From: an uncultured Akkermansia sp.
Lineage (GTDB): Bacteria > Verrucomicrobiota > Verrucomicrobiia > Verrucomicrobiales > Akkermansiaceae
Direction: 5' to 3'
NCBI GenBank assembly: GCA_904501915.1
Contig: CAJGCV010000099.1
Span: forward strand, 1 to 6,728
Length of the DNA: 6,728 bases
The position numbers and the translations under genes are program-made. Below the pieces are notes generated by a model. The model was not told where the DNA came from. It saw only the letters and a program-made list of their open reading frames with translations, and ran no database searches. Below are positions 4,452-6,728 of this stretch, in pieces. Numbering within the stretch: the stretch's first letter is position 1; the number at the start of each line of letters is the position of its first letter.

Positions 4452-6728
4452 TTAGAACTGAATCTTGTAACCTACGGTAGCGTTAATGTTTGTGTACTCC
4501 GAGCGGAGTTCCACGGCGCCATCAGCAAAGATGCTGCCGGAGCCCACAGGTATGGAGATACCGGTACCCAGCTCCAGTGCGAAGGTTCCGAGTTCGGCGC
4601 TTTCAATGTTATTGCGCGCGGCCTGGCCCACGAAACCGACCATGGTGTCGCTCTGGCGGTCGCCGAGGTCGCATTTGACGAGGGCGCGGGCTTCGAAAGC
4701 ACAGGTGCGGTTGATGGTCTGCCCGCCCACCAGGGCGGCGTAGCGGGCGCCCAGCCCCATGGTCAGAGTGTCGAGGCTCTGGTCATTCACGCTGAGGGCG
4801 GCGTTTGAGTTACGTTCGTTGTAGCTGTCTACCTTAGTGTGACGGTAGGCAATGTTGAACACCGGGCTGATGCTGCTCTTGCTGGTCAGGGCGTATTTGC
4901 GGCTCAGTTCGTACATGAGCCCGAAAGCGGTGCCATTGGTGTCGCCTGTGGTGGAATAGCAGCCTTTGGCGTGGTTTACTGTGCGTTTGTAGTCCGCCTC
5001 CATGTCACCCACGGTGCCGATGATGCTGTGGCTCCATGCTCCACGCTGGTAGTGGGCAAAGGCACTGAGGTAGGAGGTATCCATGTCGCCCTTGAGGGTG
5101 TCCGGGCCATCGCTCTTCAGGTTGCCGCGCATGGCGGTGAGGGCAAGGCCCAGGGTGAGCTGCGGTGTCATCTGCATGTTGGCGCCGATGGTGCCACCCC
5201 AACTGCTCAGGGTGTAGCCGGCGGCGGTGCCATCAGCATCCTGTTCGGCGCGGTTTCCTTCGGCATTCACCCACACACTGAAGGTTGCGGGCTGGGTGGT
5301 GCTCACTTCGCCTCCCTTCTCATCTACGATGGTCACGGTGAGGGTGTCGCTGTCCTTCGAACCGGAAACGGCGCGGTTGCGGATGGCGCGCAGCTGGCGG
5401 TCCGTGTCGCCGCTGAGTACCTGACCCAGTACCGCCGTGGAGGCACCTGCTGCTGCTGCCATCGCTTTATCTGTGGCTGCTCCGGCATCCACGGTGTCTA
5501 CCAACCCGGCGAGGGCAGAGCCCGGCGCGCTGGCCTGCGGGTCAAGCCCGGCGAATGCCTGGTTCAGTATGCCCATGCCAGCGCGGCCATTGTGGCTGTA
5601 TACGGAAGCGCCAATCTTTTCCTGTACATAGGTGGGGTTGGTGCTGCCTGTCACTGTCACCTTTGAGGGCGACGTGGCGCGGGGTGCGCGGAGACGGAAA
5701 ACGGTAACCGGGGTTTCCCAGGTAAAGGTATAGATGTATTTGTTGTCTGCGGTGCGCATGTCCTGCGTGTCTGCCGTGTCGTCCAGGGTGACGTTGCCGT
5801 TAAGTGTAATGGAGACCCCGGTGGTATCAAGCAGGCTGAGCACGGTAGCCGTGCCGCCAGCCAGTTCCTTCATGTAGTTTTCGGTCAGTGTAATGCTCAG
5901 CGAGGTTGAGGCATTGCCCAGTTTTGCGGCAGTAACAGTGGAGTCGATGCTGTTGAGCGTGATGCCCTGCGTATTCAGTTCTCCGTTTACTGTAAGTGTA
6001 GCGTCGGAGCCTAATTTCAGCTCACCTGTCACCGTCAGATTGTTTACCTCGCTAGCACCGGCCTTAAGCTCGAGGTCGAGACCGTTACTTGTTCCTGCTC
6101 CCACTTCAACAGTGCCCACGCTGCCAGCTTGCAGCGAATCCACAACCACATTCGAGGTCTCGCCCAGGTTCACCGTGGAGCTGGCGTTGCCGAGATGGCT
6201 GACATCTGCTGCCGTGGTGTCGGCGCTGAGGTCGCCTGTGTGAACAGTGCCGTTCCAGTTGTACTCGCTGTCGGGATTGCTGGGGTCTTTCAACGTGTCA
6301 TCCAGTTCGATACCTGTGCCAAGGTTAAGGTCATCATTCTTCAATTTGTAGGAGCCTTCGCCGCTCAGTGTTATCTTATTGGTTTCCGTTGCTGCAAGAT
6401 TGCTTTCGCTGAGTTCGTTGCCTCCTGTAATCTCGACGGAGCCGCCCTCGTTACCAGATTCTGTGCTGATGACCAGATCTTCCGGAAGGTCTGTATCTAC
6501 ATTCAGCTTGCCGCCTCCCACTGCGAGGGTGTGGGTTATGCCTGGCTTGTAGCCGGAATCACCCGAGGAAGAGCCGCTTTCCGGTTCAATGACGTCTTTC
6601 AGGCTTGTACTGCTTTGTGTGCCTGTTTCAATGTCAATGGTGCTGGATTCCCTGTACTCATGGATGTCTTTTGCTGTGACGATGCCATCCCAGGTAAGAA
6701 TATCAGTTGCCGTACCTTTTGGAAGACT
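4452..6728 (-). CDS. Autotransporter with C-terminal outer-membrane beta-barrel; N-terminus cut by the window edge
   Basis: This is a type V secreted surface protein whose C-terminal barrel inserts in the outer membrane and exposes the passenger. 758 residues are visible and the frame is open to the right edge, so signal peptide and start lie outside. Counting from that edge, residues 1-48 begin a passenger with TWDGIVTA. Residues 49-59 are a Ser/Gly-rich spacer (ESGSSSGDSG). About 70-360 are Thr/Asn/Gly-rich beta-type sequence with short alternating stretches such as VNNLTVTGELKLG, consistent with a beta-helix and lacking cysteine. A helical segment follows at about 380-455, containing STAVLGQVLSGDTDRQLRAI, probably the linker that threads the barrel. 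From about 480 come alternating amphipathic strands (FSVWVNAEGN) ending in ATVGYKIQF, whose terminal Phe is the usual barrel-assembly signal. Three Cys lie in the barrel. The passenger shows no protease or lipase motif, and its role could be adhesion or surface coating. The gene ends just before a terminator. Confidence 0.94.
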   Translation of the reverse strand, partial: SLPKGTATDILTWDGIVTAKDIHEYRESSTIDIETGTQSSTSLKDVIEPESGSSSGDSGYKPGITHTLAVGGGKLNVDTDLPEDLVISTESGNEGGSVEITGGNELSESNLAATETNKITLSGEGSYKLKNDDLNLGTGIELDDTLKDPSNPDSEYNWNGTVHTGDLSADTTAADVSHLGNASSTVNLGETSNVVVDSLQAGSVGTVEVGAGTSNGLDLELKAGASEVNNLTVTGELKLGSDATLTVNGELNTQGITLNSIDSTVTAAKLGNASTSLSITLTENYMKELAGGTATVLSLLDTTGVSITLNGNVTLDDTADTQDMRTADNKYIYTFTWETPVTVFRLRAPRATSPSKVTVTGSTNPTYVQEKIGASVYSHNGRAGMGILNQAFAGLDPQASAPGSALAGLVDTVDAGAATDKAMAAAAGASTAVLGQVLSGDTDRQLRAIRNRAVSGSKDSDTLTVTIVDEKGGEVSTTQPATFSVWVNAEGNRAEQDADGTAAGYTLSSWGGTIGANMQMTPQLTLGLALTAMRGNLKSDGPDTLKGDMDTSYLSAFAHYQRGAWSHSIIGTVGDMEADYKRTVNHAKGCYSTTGDTNGTAFGLMYELSRKYALTSKSSISPVFNIAYRHTKVDSYNERNSNAALSVNDQSLDTLTMGLGARYAALVGGQTINRTCAFEARALVKCDLGDRQSDTMVGFVGQAARNNIESAELGTFALELGTGISIPVGSGSIFADGAVELRSEYTNINATVGYKIQF

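Noticed and set aside
4839..5666. Plus-strand open frame of 275 codons opposite the autotransporter
   Set aside because: It is an antisense shadow of the linker and barrel region, rich in Gly, Ala, Val and His, with no recognisable domain.
4452..6521. Starting the autotransporter at the GTG at 6521-6519
   Set aside because: The same frame continues open to 6728 with passenger-like sequence and no signal peptide follows that GTG, so it is an internal valine codon.

Overview
The window most resembles the chromosome of an Akkermansia-type member of the Verrucomicrobiota. This is a judgement from protein content, not from a database search. The clues are a secreted GH109-type glycosidase, a large autotransporter with a helical linker of the kind I associate with Akkermansia, moderately high GC, and genes that lack clear Shine-Dalgarno sequences. 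All protein genes lie on the minus strand. The only gene on the plus strand is a tRNA.

Layout from left to right: (1) positions 1-965 hold the N-terminal two thirds of an exported GH109 (Gfo/Idh/MocA-fold) enzyme, cut by the left edge, with a good sigma70-like promoter at 1049-1078. (2) Positions 966-1325 contain no intact gene. The part next to the upstream gene (1125-1325) keeps an open minus-strand frame that reads like a decayed ankyrin repeat. It lies exactly in phase with the preceding gene, beyond that gene's TGA stop. (3) Positions 1326-2126 encode a four-helix, CvpA-like membrane protein. It sits 9 nt downstream of (4) an exported eight-heme c-type cytochrome with HEAT-like and TPR repeats (2136-4112), and the two probably form an operon. 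(5) A compact divergent control region (about 4113-4242) has an extended -10 promoter abutting the cytochrome start codon and a sigma70 promoter for (6) tRNA-Val(UAC) at 4243-4314, which has its own terminator. (7) A second terminator, on the minus strand, closes (8) a large autotransporter (4452-6728) that is cut by the right edge and ends in a complete outer-membrane beta-barrel.

All four protein products are predicted to act in the cell envelope: an exported sugar-cleaving enzyme, an inner-membrane protein, a periplasmic electron carrier and a surface-displayed passenger. Only the cytochrome and CvpA-like pair looks transcriptionally linked. I do not see a clearly new multi-gene system. 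The points most worth a second look are the in-frame ankyrin-like remnant after the CvpA-like gene, the possibly leaderless GTG start of the cytochrome, and the unassigned role of the octaheme/HEAT/TPR cytochrome and its membrane partner.
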